Below the pieces are notes generated by a model that was not told the DNA's origin, searched no databases, and saw nothing but the letters and a program-made list of their open reading frames with translations. This document shows, in pieces, positions 1-13,575 of a DNA stretch of 64,000 bases; positions within the stretch are counted from its first letter, which is position 1, and every line of letters starts with the position of its first letter. Source of the DNA: Lactarius indigo (lineage: Eukaryota > Basidiomycota > Agaricomycetes > Russulales > Russulaceae); contig JAFKAC010000007.1 in assembly GCA_025766275.1 (NCBI GenBank), forward strand, positions 1,550,001 to 1,614,000, written 5' to 3'. The translations under genes were made by a program, and so were the position numbers.

Positions 1-105
1 TCTTTTATCGCCCCTTTCCAATCGATCAAATCAGGGTAATCAAAATCAATGGAAAAAAAAAAATGCAGTAGATCTGACCCCGATGACACACGACGACTAC
101 CTAAT

Positions 106-3900
<3,795 letters not shown>

Positions 3901-4110
3901 TGGACGCGGGTCCGGTTACGGTGACGGGCGTGGGACGGTGTGAGGAGAGAGGGTGCACGCCGACTAATAGCACAGCCACTCCAGCAACATGACCACCGCC
4001 TCGTTGATTTTATTTATTTACAGTATTTTACCGTCTTTATCCATACATGGCTTATCTTAAACACGCCTCCAACGCATGGTCCTCTCTCACACATCTCTTC
4101 CCGGTTTACA
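3901..4110. promoter_or_regulatory. Shared divergent upstream region of the ATPase and array copy 1
   Basis: The 210 bases between the two start codons must hold both promoters. On the plus side a degenerate form of the array promoter is visible: TACATGG (about 4044) and a CTTAAAC box (about 4055), then the CGCCTCCAACGCATGG leader shared with other copies. No clear TATA box is seen for the ATPase. Confidence 0.4.
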
Positions 4111-5025
4111 ATGCCTTGTGAGTAGTGCTACACTCGCGCTCGTTGAGCTCAATACCTATTCCATTTAGACACCCTTCCCCTGACCATGGGTGCCGCTGTC
4201 GCTGGTGCGACCGCTGGCATCTTTTTAGCTCCAGTTGTGACGACCGCGGGCCTTGGCTTGGTCGGGTTTAGCGCCGCTGGACCCGTCGCAGGTGTGTCTC
4301 GTTGATTGCCACTGGGGCCCTCACTAGCTCACATGAACGATGTAGGCACTATGGCTGCCGGCATACAAGCCGGAATCGGCAACGTCGTAGCTGGCAGTCT
4401 CTTTGCGACCGCCCAAAGCGTGGCAATGGGCGGAGCCATCCCTACAGTCATCACAGTCATCGGGGCGGGCGTGGGCGGCGTGGGCGGTGCTGCTGCTGCC
4501 GGCGCTGGCGCTGGCGCTGCTGCCGGTGCTGCTGCTGCTGCAAGCGCTGGTGCTGCGTCTGTTGGTGCGAGCGTTGCATCCGTGGGCATGGGCTCGGCCG
4601 TTGGCGCGGGCATGAGTGCTGCTGCTGCACAAGTTGCTGCCATCGGTACAGCCTCGGTCATTGGCGCTGGCATAGGTGCCGCAAAAATCGCTGGCATAGG
4701 TGCAGCCAAGGCCGTTGGAACGGGCATGAGTGCTGCTGCTGCAAAAGTCGCTGTCATCGGTGCAGCCAAGGCCGCTGGCGCTAGCGTAGGTGCTGCAAAA
4801 GTCGCTGGCATAGGTGCTGCCTCGGCCGTTGGCGCGAGCATAAGCACTGCCGCTACAAAAGTCGCTGCCATCGGTACTGCCAAGGCCGTTGGCGCAGGCA
4901 TTGGTGCTGCAAAAGTCGCTGGTATTGGTGCAGCATCAGCCGTTGGCGCGAGTATAGGTACTACTGCTACGAAGGTCGCTGGCATTGGTGCTGCTGCCGT
5001 TGCTGCTGCCATCGCCGCCCTCTGA
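4111..5025 (+). CDS. ISG12/IFI6-16-like protein, array copy 1
   Basis: Three exons join in frame: 4111-4117, 4169-4291 and 4346-5025, giving 269 residues. Exon 1 holds only ATG CCT T. Exon 2 encodes a hydrophobic segment (GAAVAGATAGIFLAPVV) ending in GFSAAGPVAG (residues about 35-44). Exon 3 opens with TMAAGIQAGIG and the family core GNVVAGSLFATAQS (about 55-68). Residues from about 70 to the stop are almost entirely Ala, Gly, Val, Ile, Ser and Lys and form near-repeats of the pattern AAKVAGIGAASAVGASI. The core corresponds to the region of animal IFI6/IFI27 proteins (Pfam Ifi-6-16) in which G-V-AGSL-AT-QS is conserved. Those are small membrane, often mitochondrial, proteins. Location and function here are inferred only. 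This copy has the longest tail in the array. Confidence 0.85.
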
Positions 5026-5954
5026 TTGTCCTATAGCATTTATTGTTACTGCGTGTAAATCGAATGGGGTTGAATCTGAGCATTTGGATACCATTCGCGG
5101 CCCAGGCGTTTGAAATTTGTTTAGAACTTCAGAACGACGGAGCATTCATGGAGCGATTTGTGCTCTGGTTTTGTTTTTCGAGGCAATTCTTATCACTTAC
5201 TTTAATAAGTATAATAAGTAGACCACTCCATGTCGACGGGATGAATCCTGATGGCAAGGCGTCTGTCTCTCTGTACTACTGTGGAACCCAACGACCAGTT
5301 ATGAGTAAAACTATTGCGAGCTACCCATGATAATTTTTTAGCTGGCCCGTATTTAGCATTGAATTTTGGCTAAGAACCTTGTCATCGATGCTGGGCTTTT
5401 CCCATCTCCGTCAAATCACCGTCATGACACAGCAAGAAGGACTCGAGGACTACAATATCTTTGAGAAGACGAGGGCCACCACCGACAGGCCTCTTCTTTA
5501 CCGCGTCTCCTATCTATCAGTGAAGTGCACAGACGCGTTTGGTTGTCTTCAAGTTCTCGCTGACACCTGATATAGGCCTGATATTTCATGAATTTTCTTA
5601 TACTCTATCCACGTACAACTGCGAGTCGTAACAGCCTCTTTATATCCGTCAATATATGTCATCCCGGCCCATGGTACAACGGCACAGCTCTATATTTCCT
5701 AGCACATGTTTGGAACATGGCCTCGGCATGGTCGACATGCCCACTGCCAGTGGCACCAAAGATACAGTAGAAACCGAATAACAACTACTGAACAGAGGGT
5801 GATGGCGCCTATCGCTAAGACGATGACCCCCGGGATCATCTGTGATGGAGGTCGCGCAAACCTTGTTCACACGTTCACCTGGACGACTCGCCCACGATTA
5901 CGACCGAATCTTATTTAGTTATTTTACGCCTTATTACCGATATTTATCATCCCT
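5026..5954. other. Intergenic spacer after copy 1
   Basis: It begins with a diverged 3' block of the array (ATTCGCGG near 5093, then TTTAGAACTTCAGAACGACGG). The remainder carries only short unsupported ORFs and AT-rich stretches. I see no gene. Confidence 0.5.
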
Positions 5955-6024
5955 CACATGACCCAGTCCTCATAAAACGCCTCCAACGCATGAGCTTTTC
6001 TTGCGTACCCCTTCCCGGTTTATA
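5955..6024 (+). promoter_or_regulatory. Promoter module of copy 2
   Basis: CACATGACCC at 5955, CATAAAAC box at 5971-5978, then the CGCCTCCAACGCATG leader; 70 bases from motif to ATG. Confidence 0.55.
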
Positions 6025-6666
6025 ATGCCTTGTGAGCCACGTTAGCGCCCGTCGGGAATACTTTGTGCTCATTCTTGTCCCACCTAGGTTTCCTTCTCAT
6101 GGTTTTGGGTGCCGCGGCCACCGGTGCGACCGCGGGCATGTTTCTGACACCCTTTGTGGCTCCCGCGGTCCTTAACATGGCCGGATTTGGAGTTGCTGGA
6201 CCCGTCGCCGGTGAGTCTCGTTGATCACTACTAGAGGCTAGAGCCCTCGCCTGCTCACACGAACGATATAGGCACTATGGCTGCTGGCGTGCAAGCTGGC
6301 ATCGGCAACGTAGTAGCAGGCAGCCTCTTTGCGACCGCTCAAAGTGTGGCTATGGGCGGAGCCGTCCCCGCGGCTGTCACAGCCATCGGGGCGGGGGTCG
6401 GTGCCGTGAGCGGTGCTGCCGCTGGAGTCACGATTGTCGGCACTGGCTTAGGTACTGGCTTAGGTACTGCTGCTGCAAGTGTTGCTGGAAAGGTCGCCGC
6501 TGTTGCCGTCGCTGCCCCTCTGACCGTAACTCTTATCCTATATCCCTTCCTCTCGCTGTATCTGTATCTTACAACTAACAAATCGGTGTATAAATTGAGC
6601 GGAGTTGAACTGAGCCTTGGACACAATTCGCGGTGCTTCAAGATTTTCTTTTCTTTCTCGGGTTAG
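6025..6666 (+). CDS. ISG12/IFI6-16-like protein, array copy 2 (extended C-terminus)
   Basis: Exons 6025-6031, 6088-6210 and 6272-6666 join in frame for 174 residues. Exon 2 gives FLLMVLGAAATGATAGMFLTP and GFGVAGPVAG; exon 3 gives TMAAGVQAGIGNVVAGSLF and a short Ala/Gly/Val tail. In copy 5 the tail ends in AVAAPL followed by TGA. Here the matching C run is one base shorter, so the frame passes the expected stop (near 6523) and runs on for about 47 residues of sequence that is 3' untranslated in the sister copies (LYPFLSLYLYL...). The extension is therefore probably an artefact of an indel, real or technical. The core is intact. Confidence 0.75.
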
Positions 6667-6989
6667 AACTCCGGAATGACGGTGCTTTGATCTACAGGCG
6701 AAATCGCAGAGATCGTTCAAACATCCAAACATTCCAGCTCTAGGCCATACATTACAGTGATCGGCCGTTCCACATTTGCGGGTAAAGGATATAAAAATAA
6801 AACATTCACTTTCGTTTAGTAAAGGGCTGGGCCACGACCCTCGGAATCATTGGGGTGCTGGAGAGAGCACAAGCCTCGAGGCGTTATCGTGGACAATCGA
6901 GTCGATTCGAGTGTGCGTGCGAACACGACCAGTCGTTGGATTTTATTTATTTATTCAACCTTTACTGTATTACCGATATTTATTGTCCT
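6667..6989. other. Spacer between copies 2 and 3
   Basis: Repeats the 3' flanking block of the array (GAACTCCGGAATGACGGTGCTTTGATCT, GCGAAATCGCAGAG and AACATTCCAGCTC elements, from about 6666) and then AT-rich sequence with TTATTTATTTATT before the promoter. No gene is seen. Confidence 0.5.
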
Positions 6990-7066
6990 CACATGACCCA
7001 ACCGTCCGCGCTCTTAAAACGCCTCTAACGCATGGACTTCTCTCGAATACCCCTTCCGAGTTTACA
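6990..7066 (+). promoter_or_regulatory. Promoter module of copy 3
   Basis: CACATGACCC at 6990, CTTAAAAC box with TTAAAA at 7014-7019, then GCCTCTAACGCATGGACTTCTC; 77 bases to the ATG. Confidence 0.55.
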
Positions 7067-7742
7067 ATGCCTGGTTAGTGCCACATTAGCGCCCGTCGAG
7101 AATACCCCATGCTGATTCCTGTCTTACCTAGTGTTCCTCCCTCTGGTCTTGGGTGCGGCGGCCACCGGTGCGACCGCTGGCGTCTTTCTAACCCCCCTCA
7201 TGGCTCCCGTGGTCCTTGGCATATTCGGATTTGGAGTCGCTGGACCCGTCGCCGGTGAGCCTCGTTGGCTACCACTGGAGCCGTTACCCACTCACGCGAA
7301 TGATGTAGGCACTGTGGCTGCCGGTGTACAAGCCGGAATCGGCAACGTAGTAGCAGGTAGTCTCTTTGCGACTGCCCAAAGCGTGGCCATGGGCGGAGCC
7401 GTCCCCGTGGTTGTCACAGCCATCGGGGCGGGCGTGGGTGCCGTGAGCGGCGCAGCTGCTGGGGCCACGATTGTTGGTATGGGCTTGGGTCACGCTGCTG
7501 TTGTAGGCATCGCTGGAAAGGTCGCCGCTGTCACTGTCAACGGCAAACTCGCCGCCGCTGCTATCGCCAGCAAGGTCGCCACCGCTGCTGTTGCCGGAAA
7601 GGTCGCCACCGCCGCTGTTGCCGGAAAGGTCGCCACCACTGCTGTCGCTGGCAAGGTTGCCACAGCTGCTGTTGCCGGCAGGGTCGCCGCCGCTGCTGTT
7701 GCAGGCAAAGTCGCCGCTTTTGCTGTCATCGCCCACATCTGA
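7067..7742 (+). CDS. ISG12/IFI6-16-like protein, array copy 3
   Basis: Exons 7067-7073, 7132-7254 and 7309-7742 join in frame for 187 residues. The first donor is GTTAGT rather than GTGAGT. Exon 2 reads FLPLVLGAAATGATAGVFLTP..GFGVAGPVAG; exon 3 carries GNVVAGSLFATAQS and a tail (about 7500-7735) made of 9-residue repeats of the form GKVATAAVA, at least six in a row with single substitutions. The junction residue is Val (TVAAGVQ) where most copies have Met. Core and reading frame are intact. Function is not shown. Confidence 0.84.
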
Positions 7743-8167
7743 CCGTAATTTTTGTCCTGCATCCCTTCCTCTTGCTGTATCTTACCCCTAAAAAGTTTGG
7801 TGGATAAATTGAGTAGAGTTGAACTGAGTATTGGACACGATTCGCGGCTCTTCAAGATTTTAACTTAATAACTCTAGAACGACGTTGCTTCGATTTAAAG
7901 GCCAAATCGCAAACATCGTTCAAACATTCCAGCTCAAGTCTAAGAAATGACAGTAATCGGCCGTTCCACATTCAGTTTGTGGTTCGATAAAGGTCGCGAG
8001 TGACCCCGGGCGATCGAGCACGCAATTGAGTGCGTATTCGTGTCAAATTGAACTTAAACTGGGTGACACTGGCATCTCGCCACGACCCAACCACGACCAG
8101 TCGTTAAATTTTATTTATTTATTTCACCTTTCTACTAAGTTACAGTACCGGTATCTATTGTCCTCCC
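7743..8167. other. Spacer between copies 3 and 4
   Basis: Contains the array 3' block (GGACACGATTCGCGG near 7826, then a CAAATCGCAAACATCGTTCAAACATTCC region) and a TTTATTTATTTATTTCACC stretch before the copy-4 promoter. No gene is seen. Confidence 0.5.
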
Positions 8168-8255
8168 CACATGACCCAGTCATGCGTCTTCTTAAAATGC
8201 CTTCAACGCACCACGTAATTGACGTAAATTGCAGTATACTTCTCCCTTATCTACA
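8168..8255 (+). promoter_or_regulatory. Promoter module of decayed copy 4
   Basis: CACATGACCC at 8168, CTTCTTAAAATGC box, 88 bases to the ATG. The module persists although the gene is broken. Confidence 0.4.
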
Positions 8256-8622
8256 ATGCCTTGTGAGCGATGCCAGTTGGTGTATGTCGAGAATAATTCA
8301 TGCTTAATGCCTGTCCCACTTAAATGCCCTTGTAGTTGCCTTCACACTGACTGTGGGTTTCGTTGGTACGAAGTCGTGCGTCGCCGGTGAGCCCCATTGA
8401 TCACCACTAGAGCCCTCATCTCACATGAACTATGTGGGCACTATAGCCGCCGCCGTCGCTCTTGCTGCCAGCGCTCTCATCGCTGTTGGCGCCATGTTTA
8501 TCAGTAGAAGTATGATTCCCAAGGGCATTAGGGCAGGATCGGCCTCTTAGGGTGTTGTCGCTGCAAGTGTCGTCAGTAGGGGTGCCGCCGCTGTTGTTGG
8601 CGCCACCACCCTCGAACTGTGA
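8256..8622 (+). pseudogene. Decayed ISG12-like copy 4
   Basis: Keeps the first exon (ATGCCTT followed by GTGAGC) and a residual exon 2 ending GTCGCCG before GTGAGCC. Exon 2 is reduced to about 50 bases and lacks the GATAG..FLTP segment. The acceptor before exon 3 has changed from TGTAG to TGTGG, the conserved Met codon is ATA, and the GNV-AGSLFATAQS core is missing, leaving only Ala/Val-rich codons and in-frame stops (for example TAG near 8548). The damage is multiple, so base-calling error alone does not explain it. Confidence 0.7.
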
Positions 8623-9864
8623 TTATTGTCCTATATCCCTTTTCCCCGTGGTTTCTTGCTACTGTATCCGCATTGTGTCGTGGGAGGTTTTGTGTGTAAG
8701 TTGAACTGGGTATTGGACACGTACATATTTATGGATAATGAAAGGCAACCTCGCCATTCAGTAAAGGGTAGGACCGGCCCCCGGAATCATCCGGGGTGGC
8801 AGTGATGTAAATCTCGAGGAGGATTGATCGTCTAGACAGGTCATGGGCGGCTCTGGTCTCCTGTAAGAGATCGAGAAGTTTGGTGATATGTTTGTTCCGT
8901 GAGAAAAGAAGATCTGACGTGACGACGCGTCCTTGATCAACGATTCTGTGTTTACTGGTACCTGTATAGAAGCGCCAGGTAGAGGACGCAAGTCGGTCGT
9001 GAATATGTTGCCACATGGAAGAATATATTCGACAGTAGAATGTGAGAGTTGAAAGCGGAGGAAATGCGGTAGTCCACTGTGAATGTGTGACCAATCGCCG
9101 GTCGCACGACGGTGGTGAGTGTGACGGAAGCTGTCCACAAGCCGGGATTGTGGCCGTCCGGGGGATGATGGACGACGAATGGACCCGTTGTATGCTGAGA
9201 TATTTCAAGGGCTCCGTTGCCAAGCGAGAGATCAGGCCGCGTGGGCAGCGACCTGGGTGATGCTCATCTTATATGCAACGGAGCGGATTGCTACACCATG
9301 CCTTGATTGCTGGTGTTCTCGCCTTCACGAGCTCTGAGCCCCGATCGCTTGTAGTCCTTGGGTGCCCATGTGAAGTCTTCAAGCTTCGCGTCCCTAGAAG
9401 AGGCCAAGATATGTTAGCGAAAAATACGATTCCTTCAGCTTGCGCCGTTCTGGAGTTAGGGTTTTGCCGGTGGATAGCTTGGACTGTAATACATATAGAA
9501 CATACATGACGTGCCCCGTGCTAGCCCATTTGGAGGAGTTCATGAGAGTCTACAGGACGAGGCTCAAGCACCAGGTCTTGCATAGGCGTCTACATGCGTG
9601 ATTCGTTGAAGTCAAGCAATACATTGTCACGTTGTCCGGCTTATAACGTGACTTACTGTGCATGGAAGCTTGAACAGTGCTCAAACGTTCTTGGACTTTG
9701 GAGCTTGGGAGCTTGGGGTCCGAAGAACCTGACCAAGGTCAGATTGCGACTGAGTGTGTGCCCACGTCCGAGTCAAAGGACTTTCTCACCAGCAGCGGCC
9801 CAGGCAGTGTCGTTGGACCTTAGTTATTTTACCATTTTATTATGGTACTGATATCTATTGCCCT
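8623..9864. repeat. Long intergenic repeat block (type B), first copy
   Basis: From about 8755 to 9530 this spacer matches about 11565-12350 and, in pieces, 14745-15010, 16555-16790 and 19120-19340. Landmarks in order: a GTAAAGGGTAGGACCGG region, CCCCGG-AATCAT-CCGGGG inverted repeat (8779-8796), GTCATGGGCGGCTCTGGTCTC, GAGCTCTGAGCCC, and CCTTCAGCTTGC followed by CCGTTCTGGAGT. It carries antisense and sense ORFs of 60-160 codons that are not conserved as protein between the copies. It appears to be part of the duplicated unit rather than a mobile element; I see no transposase. Confidence 0.6.
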
Positions 9865-9940
9865 CACATGACCTGTAGTCCATGCTCTTAAAACGCCTCC
9901 AACGCGTGGACTTCTCTCGTATACCCCTTCCGAGTTAACA
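9865..9940 (+). promoter_or_regulatory. Promoter module of copy 5
   Basis: CACATGACC at 9865, TTAAAA at 9888-9893, CGCCTCCAACGCGTGGACTTCTC leader region; 76 bases to the ATG. Confidence 0.55.
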
Positions 9941-10424
9941 ATGCCTTGTCAGTGCCGGATTAGCACCCGCAGAGAACTCCCCATGCTAACTCCTGTCCTA
10001 CCTAGGGTTCCTCCCTCTTGTCTTGGGTGCCGCGGCCACCGGTGCGACTATGGGGGTCTTTCTAACCCCCTTTGTGGCTCCCGCGATCCTTAGCATGGTC
10101 GGATTTGGCGCTGGTGGGACTGTCGCTGGTGAGCCTCATTGATCACCACTAGAGCCCTCACCTGCTCACTCGAACAATATAGGCACTATGGCTGCTGGCA
10201 TGCAAGCCGGAATCGGCAACGTAGTAGCAGGTAGTCTCTTTGCCACCGCTCAAAGCGTAGCTGCGGGCGGTGCTGTCCCTGTGGCTGTGACAGCCATTGG
10301 TGCTGGCGTGGGTGCTGTGGGCGGTGCTGCCGCTGGCGCTACGATTGTTGGCACAGGCTTGGGTACTGCTGCTGTAGGTGTTGCTGGAAAGGTCGCCGCT
10401 GTTGCTGTTGCTGCTCCCCTCTGA
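9941..10424 (+). CDS. ISG12/IFI6-16-like protein, array copy 5
   Basis: Exons 9941-9947, 10006-10128 and 10183-10424 join in frame for 123 residues. Exon 2 encodes FLPLVLGAAATGATMGVFLTP and GFGAGGTVAG, where GGTVAG replaces the usual AGPVAG. Exon 3 encodes TMAAGMQAGIGNVVAGSLFATAQSV as two overlapping conserved stretches, then a short tail ending AVAVAAPL. The first donor is GTCAGT. It is the most compact full copy in the first half of the array and the best reference for where the domain ends without added tail repeats. Confidence 0.84.
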
Positions 10425-10885
10425 TTGTAATCCTTGTTCTGTACCCCTTCACCCATTGTATTTGGTGTCTAAATCGAGTGGAGTCGAACCGAACATTGGA
10501 CACAATTCGCGGCGTTTCATGATTTTAATTTCTTACTTGGTTTAGAACTCCGCTTTTATTTAAAGGCACTATCGCGTTCAACCGTTTGTTCAAATTCCAA
10601 AGCTTCAAAGTTTCAAACGTTCCGGCTCAGATCTAAGGGTCAACAACAATTACATTCCACAGCTGCGGATAGAAGTTTCTCGCCATTTGGTAAAGGGCAG
10701 AATTGACCCCCAGAGGAGGTGATGGAGGCTGCGTCAGCCTCAAGGCATTGTAGCCAGCAAGTGCGTTCATGTCAAACCCTTGTTGCCGACACCTTTTATC
10801 CTCACACGACTTAGTCGCATCTTCTTAAAATGTCTCCCAGTGCATAGATTTCTCATAAACCCACAACATACCTTCCTGGTTTACT
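10425..10885. other. Spacer between copies 5 and 6
   Basis: Holds the 3' block (GGACACAATTCGCGGCGTTTCA near 10497), a short fragment of type B repeat (about 10675-10745) and a weak promoter (CACACGAC near 10804, TTAAAATG near 10826). No gene is seen. Confidence 0.5.
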
Positions 10886-11314
10886 ATGCATTGTGAGTAG
10901 TCCCACATATTGAGAATGCACCGTGTTCAATGCCTGTCCCACTTAGTCGCCCTCGTACTGGTCGTGAGTACCCACCGCGAAGTTGTGCCTCGTCATTAGT
11001 GAGCCTTGTTGATCATCAGAGCCCTTATATGCACACATAAACTGTGTAGACACTATGGCCGCCACCGCCACATCTGTCGGTGCGAGTGTAGCTTCCCTGG
11101 AATAGGTACCGCCGCAACCACTGGCGCCGGCGTAGGTACTGTCACTGCAGGTGCGACTGCCGCTTCAGTGGGCATGGGCACGACCTCAGCCGTTGGTGCT
11201 GCTGCTGCAGGAGTTGCTGCCAAAGCCGCTGCTGTTGGCATCACTGCCAAGGTCGTCGCTGTTGCAGGCGTTGCAGCCAAGGTCGCTGCTGTTGGTATCG
11301 CTGCTGCCCTCTGA
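10886..11314 (+). pseudogene. Decayed ISG12-like copy 6
   Basis: Starts ATGCATT then GTGAGT, with a recognisable intron 1. Exon 2 is truncated to about 50 bases. After the acceptor at about 11048 exon 3 reads TMAATATSVGASVASL and then hits GAA TAG; the neighbouring frame continues IGTAATTGAGVGTVTAGATAAS to AVGIAAAL and a TGA at 11314. The GNV-AGSLFATAQS core is absent. Copies 4 and 6 share the same truncated exon 2 and missing core, so they look like one decayed lineage that was duplicated. Confidence 0.65.
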
Positions 11315-12619
11315 CTGTCATTATTGTCCTGTACCCCTTCTCCCTGTCTCTTGCTACTGTACCTGCGTTGTGTTCTTTGATGTGTAAGATGAACAGAGTA
11401 TTTGGACATAATTCGCGGCGTTTCAAATTTTAACATCTTACTGGGTCTGAAAACTCAGAATGTCAGAGTAATTGATTTGAGTACTGTACAAATCGTAAGA
11501 ACGCTGAGGAACGATGGTAATTGGTCGTTCCAGATTTACGGATAAAACATACGAAAAACCTTGTCACTTAGCGAAGGGCATGGACTGGCCCCCGGGATCA
11601 TCTGGGGTGACAGTGATGTAAGCCTCGAGGCATTGTAATAGGGTTCATCGTCCAAGCAGGTCATAGGCGGCTCTGGTCTGGCCGAGAAGTTGGCGACATG
11701 TTGTTCCATGAGAAAAGAGGATCTGGCGTAACGGCGCGTCCTTTATTGTGTTTAGCTCTGGCACCTGTATAGAGGGGCCAGGTAGAGAGCGTAAAGTCGG
11801 TCATGAATATGTTGTCACACGGGGGAAATGATCAATAGTAGAACGTGAGGGTAGAGAGCGGAGGGAATGGTCTACTGTGAATGTATGGTCGATCGCCAGT
11901 CGCACGGCGGCGGCGAGTGTGACGAGGGAAGCCGTCCACAAGCTGGTATTGCGGCCGTCTGGGGGATGATGCATGATGTACGGTGAATGGATCTGCTGTA
12001 TGCTGGGATGTTTCAAGGCTTCCGTTTCCAAGCGAGAGATCAGGCCGTATAGGCAGTGGCCAGGGCAATGGTCATCCTATATATGATGGAGCGGCTTACT
12101 ACAGCACACCTTGAATGCTGGTGTTCTCACCTTCACGAGCTCTGAGCCCTGGGTGCTTGGGTTCCCACGCAGTCTTCAAATCCCTAGAGGAGGCCAAAAT
12201 ATGTTGGCGAAAAACACGATCCCTTCAGCTTGCTGCCGTTCTGGAGTTTAGGGTTTTGGAATAGTTTGGACTACCAATAAATTACTTATAATAAATATAG
12301 AACGCACACGACATGACCCGTACTGGCCCATTTGGAGGACTTCATGGGGAGAGTCTACAGGGCGCGGCTCGAGCACCAGGTTGCAGGGGCGTCCAAGCAC
12401 TGGCACACGTGTTTCGTTGAAGGCAGTATATTGTCGCCTAGATAACGTGACTTGCGGTTGGACCTCGGAAGTTTGGACGTTCTTGGCCTTGGGATCTGAT
12501 CAGGTATCAACGCTGCATCAACACTGGTCGCAACTGAGTGTATGTCCACGTCGAATTACTTTTCTCACCAACAGTGCCGTTAGATTTTATTTTATTATTG
12601 TACTGATATCTATTGTCTG
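11315..12619. repeat. Long intergenic repeat block (type B), second copy
   Basis: Begins with the array 3' block (GACATAATTCGCGGCG near 11403). From about 11565 to 12350 it parallels 8755-9530 almost segment by segment, including GGCCCCCGGGATCATCTGGGG, GGTCATAGGCGGCTCTGGTC, GCTCTGAGCCC and CCCTTCAGCTTGCTGCCG. No gene is supported; the ORFs on the minus strand are shared only as DNA similarity. Confidence 0.6.
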
Positions 12620-12696
12620 CACATGACCCCTGCCATGCATCCTATTAAAAAGCCAACACTTGAACTTCTCTCGTAAATCTCTCTTTGTGCTTCATA
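12620..12696 (+). promoter_or_regulatory. Promoter module of copy 7
   Basis: CACATGACCCC at 12620, then CCATGCATCC and TATTAAAA at 12643-12650; 77 bases to the ATG. The CCATGCATCCTATTAAAA form is shared only by copies 7, 8 and 10, which marks them as a subgroup. Confidence 0.6.
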
Positions 12697-13505
12697 ATGC
12701 CTTGTAAGTGGTGCCACATCAGCGCCCGTAGGGAATGCATCATGTTCAATGCCTATCCCCTTAGTTTTCATCCCTATAGTTTTGGGTGCCGCTAGTGCGA
12801 CTGGAGGTGTTGTTCTAGCTCCGATTGCGGCTTTGACCTCAACTGTGGCTTCCGCGGCCCTTGGCGTAGTCGGATCTGGTGCCACTGGAATAGTTGCTGG
12901 TGAGTCTCGCCGATCATCGATCATCACTGAAGCTCTCACCTGCTCACACGAACGATGTAGGCTCTATGGCCACTGGCATACAGGCTGGAATCGGCAGTGT
13001 CGTGGCTGGTAGTCTCCTTGCGACTGCTCAAAGCGTGGCCATAGGCGGAGCCGTCCCCGCCGCCGTCACAGCCGTCGGAGCAGGTATGGGCGCTGTGGGT
13101 GCTGCTGCTGCCGGTGCCACGTCTGTCGCTGCGACCGTTGCTTCCGTTGGCGTGGGCGCGGCCTCAGCCATTGGTACTGCTGCTGTCGGAGCAGGTATGG
13201 GCGCTGTGGGTGCTGCTGCTGCCGGTGCTACGTCGGTCGCCGCGACCGTTGCTTCCGTGGGCGTGGCCTCAACCGTTGGCACTGCGGCTGTCGGAGCAGG
13301 TATGGGCGCTGTGGGTGCTGCTGCTGCTGGTGCCACGTCGGCTGCTGCGACCGTTGCTTCCGTGGGCGTGGGTGCGGCCTCGGCTGTTGGTGCTGTTGCT
13401 GTAGATGTTGCTGCCAAGGCTGCCGCTGTCGGTATCTGTGAAAATATGGCGCAGCGGGCAATCAAATATATGAGGGAACGCGAGGGGATGGGTGTTCCAG
13501 AGTAA
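12697..13505 (+). CDS. ISG12/IFI6-16-like protein, array copy 7
   Basis: Exons 12697-12703, 12765-12899 and 12961-13505 join in frame for 228 residues. Exon 2 is 12 bases longer than in copies 1-5 and reads FIPIVLGAASATGGVVLAP..GSGATGIVAG. Exon 3 has SMATGIQAGIGSVVAGSLL and TAQSVAIGG, then three units of about 35-37 residues (starting near 13077, 13188 and 13293) containing GAGMGAVGAAAAGATS and ATVASVG. The tail leaves the array pattern after AVGIC and ends NMAQRAIKYMREREGMGVPE, a charged stretch seen in no other intact copy. This end is encoded by the DNA that leads into the lectin gene immediately downstream, so the native 3' end appears to have been replaced. Confidence 0.82.
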
Positions 13506-13575
13506 GGCGCATTCTCCTATCTCCACACTGTTATTCACAGACTAGATTCTTCCTGGCTCTCCCATTGCAGCGTAG
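13460..13575 (+). promoter_or_regulatory. Possible promoter and leader of the lectin gene
   Basis: CAAATATATGAGGG at about 13464 resembles a TATA box and overlaps the last codons of copy 7. GTAAGG (13503) to TTCACAG (about 13540) could be a leader intron. Almost the same stretch, without a lectin after it, follows copy 8 (16080-16170). Confidence 0.35.

Noticed and set aside
4302..4784. Cys/Arg/His-rich plus-strand ORF
   Set aside because: Out-of-frame reading of the GCT repeats of copy 1; the Cys richness comes from TGC/TGT in the shifted GCTGCT tract.
4329..5012. Long antisense ORF (227 codons) across copy 1, and similar antisense ORFs across copies 2, 3, 5, 7 and 10
   Set aside because: They are Ala/Pro/Thr-rich mirrors of the Ala/Gly codon repeats on the coding strand, with no splice sites or domain of their own.
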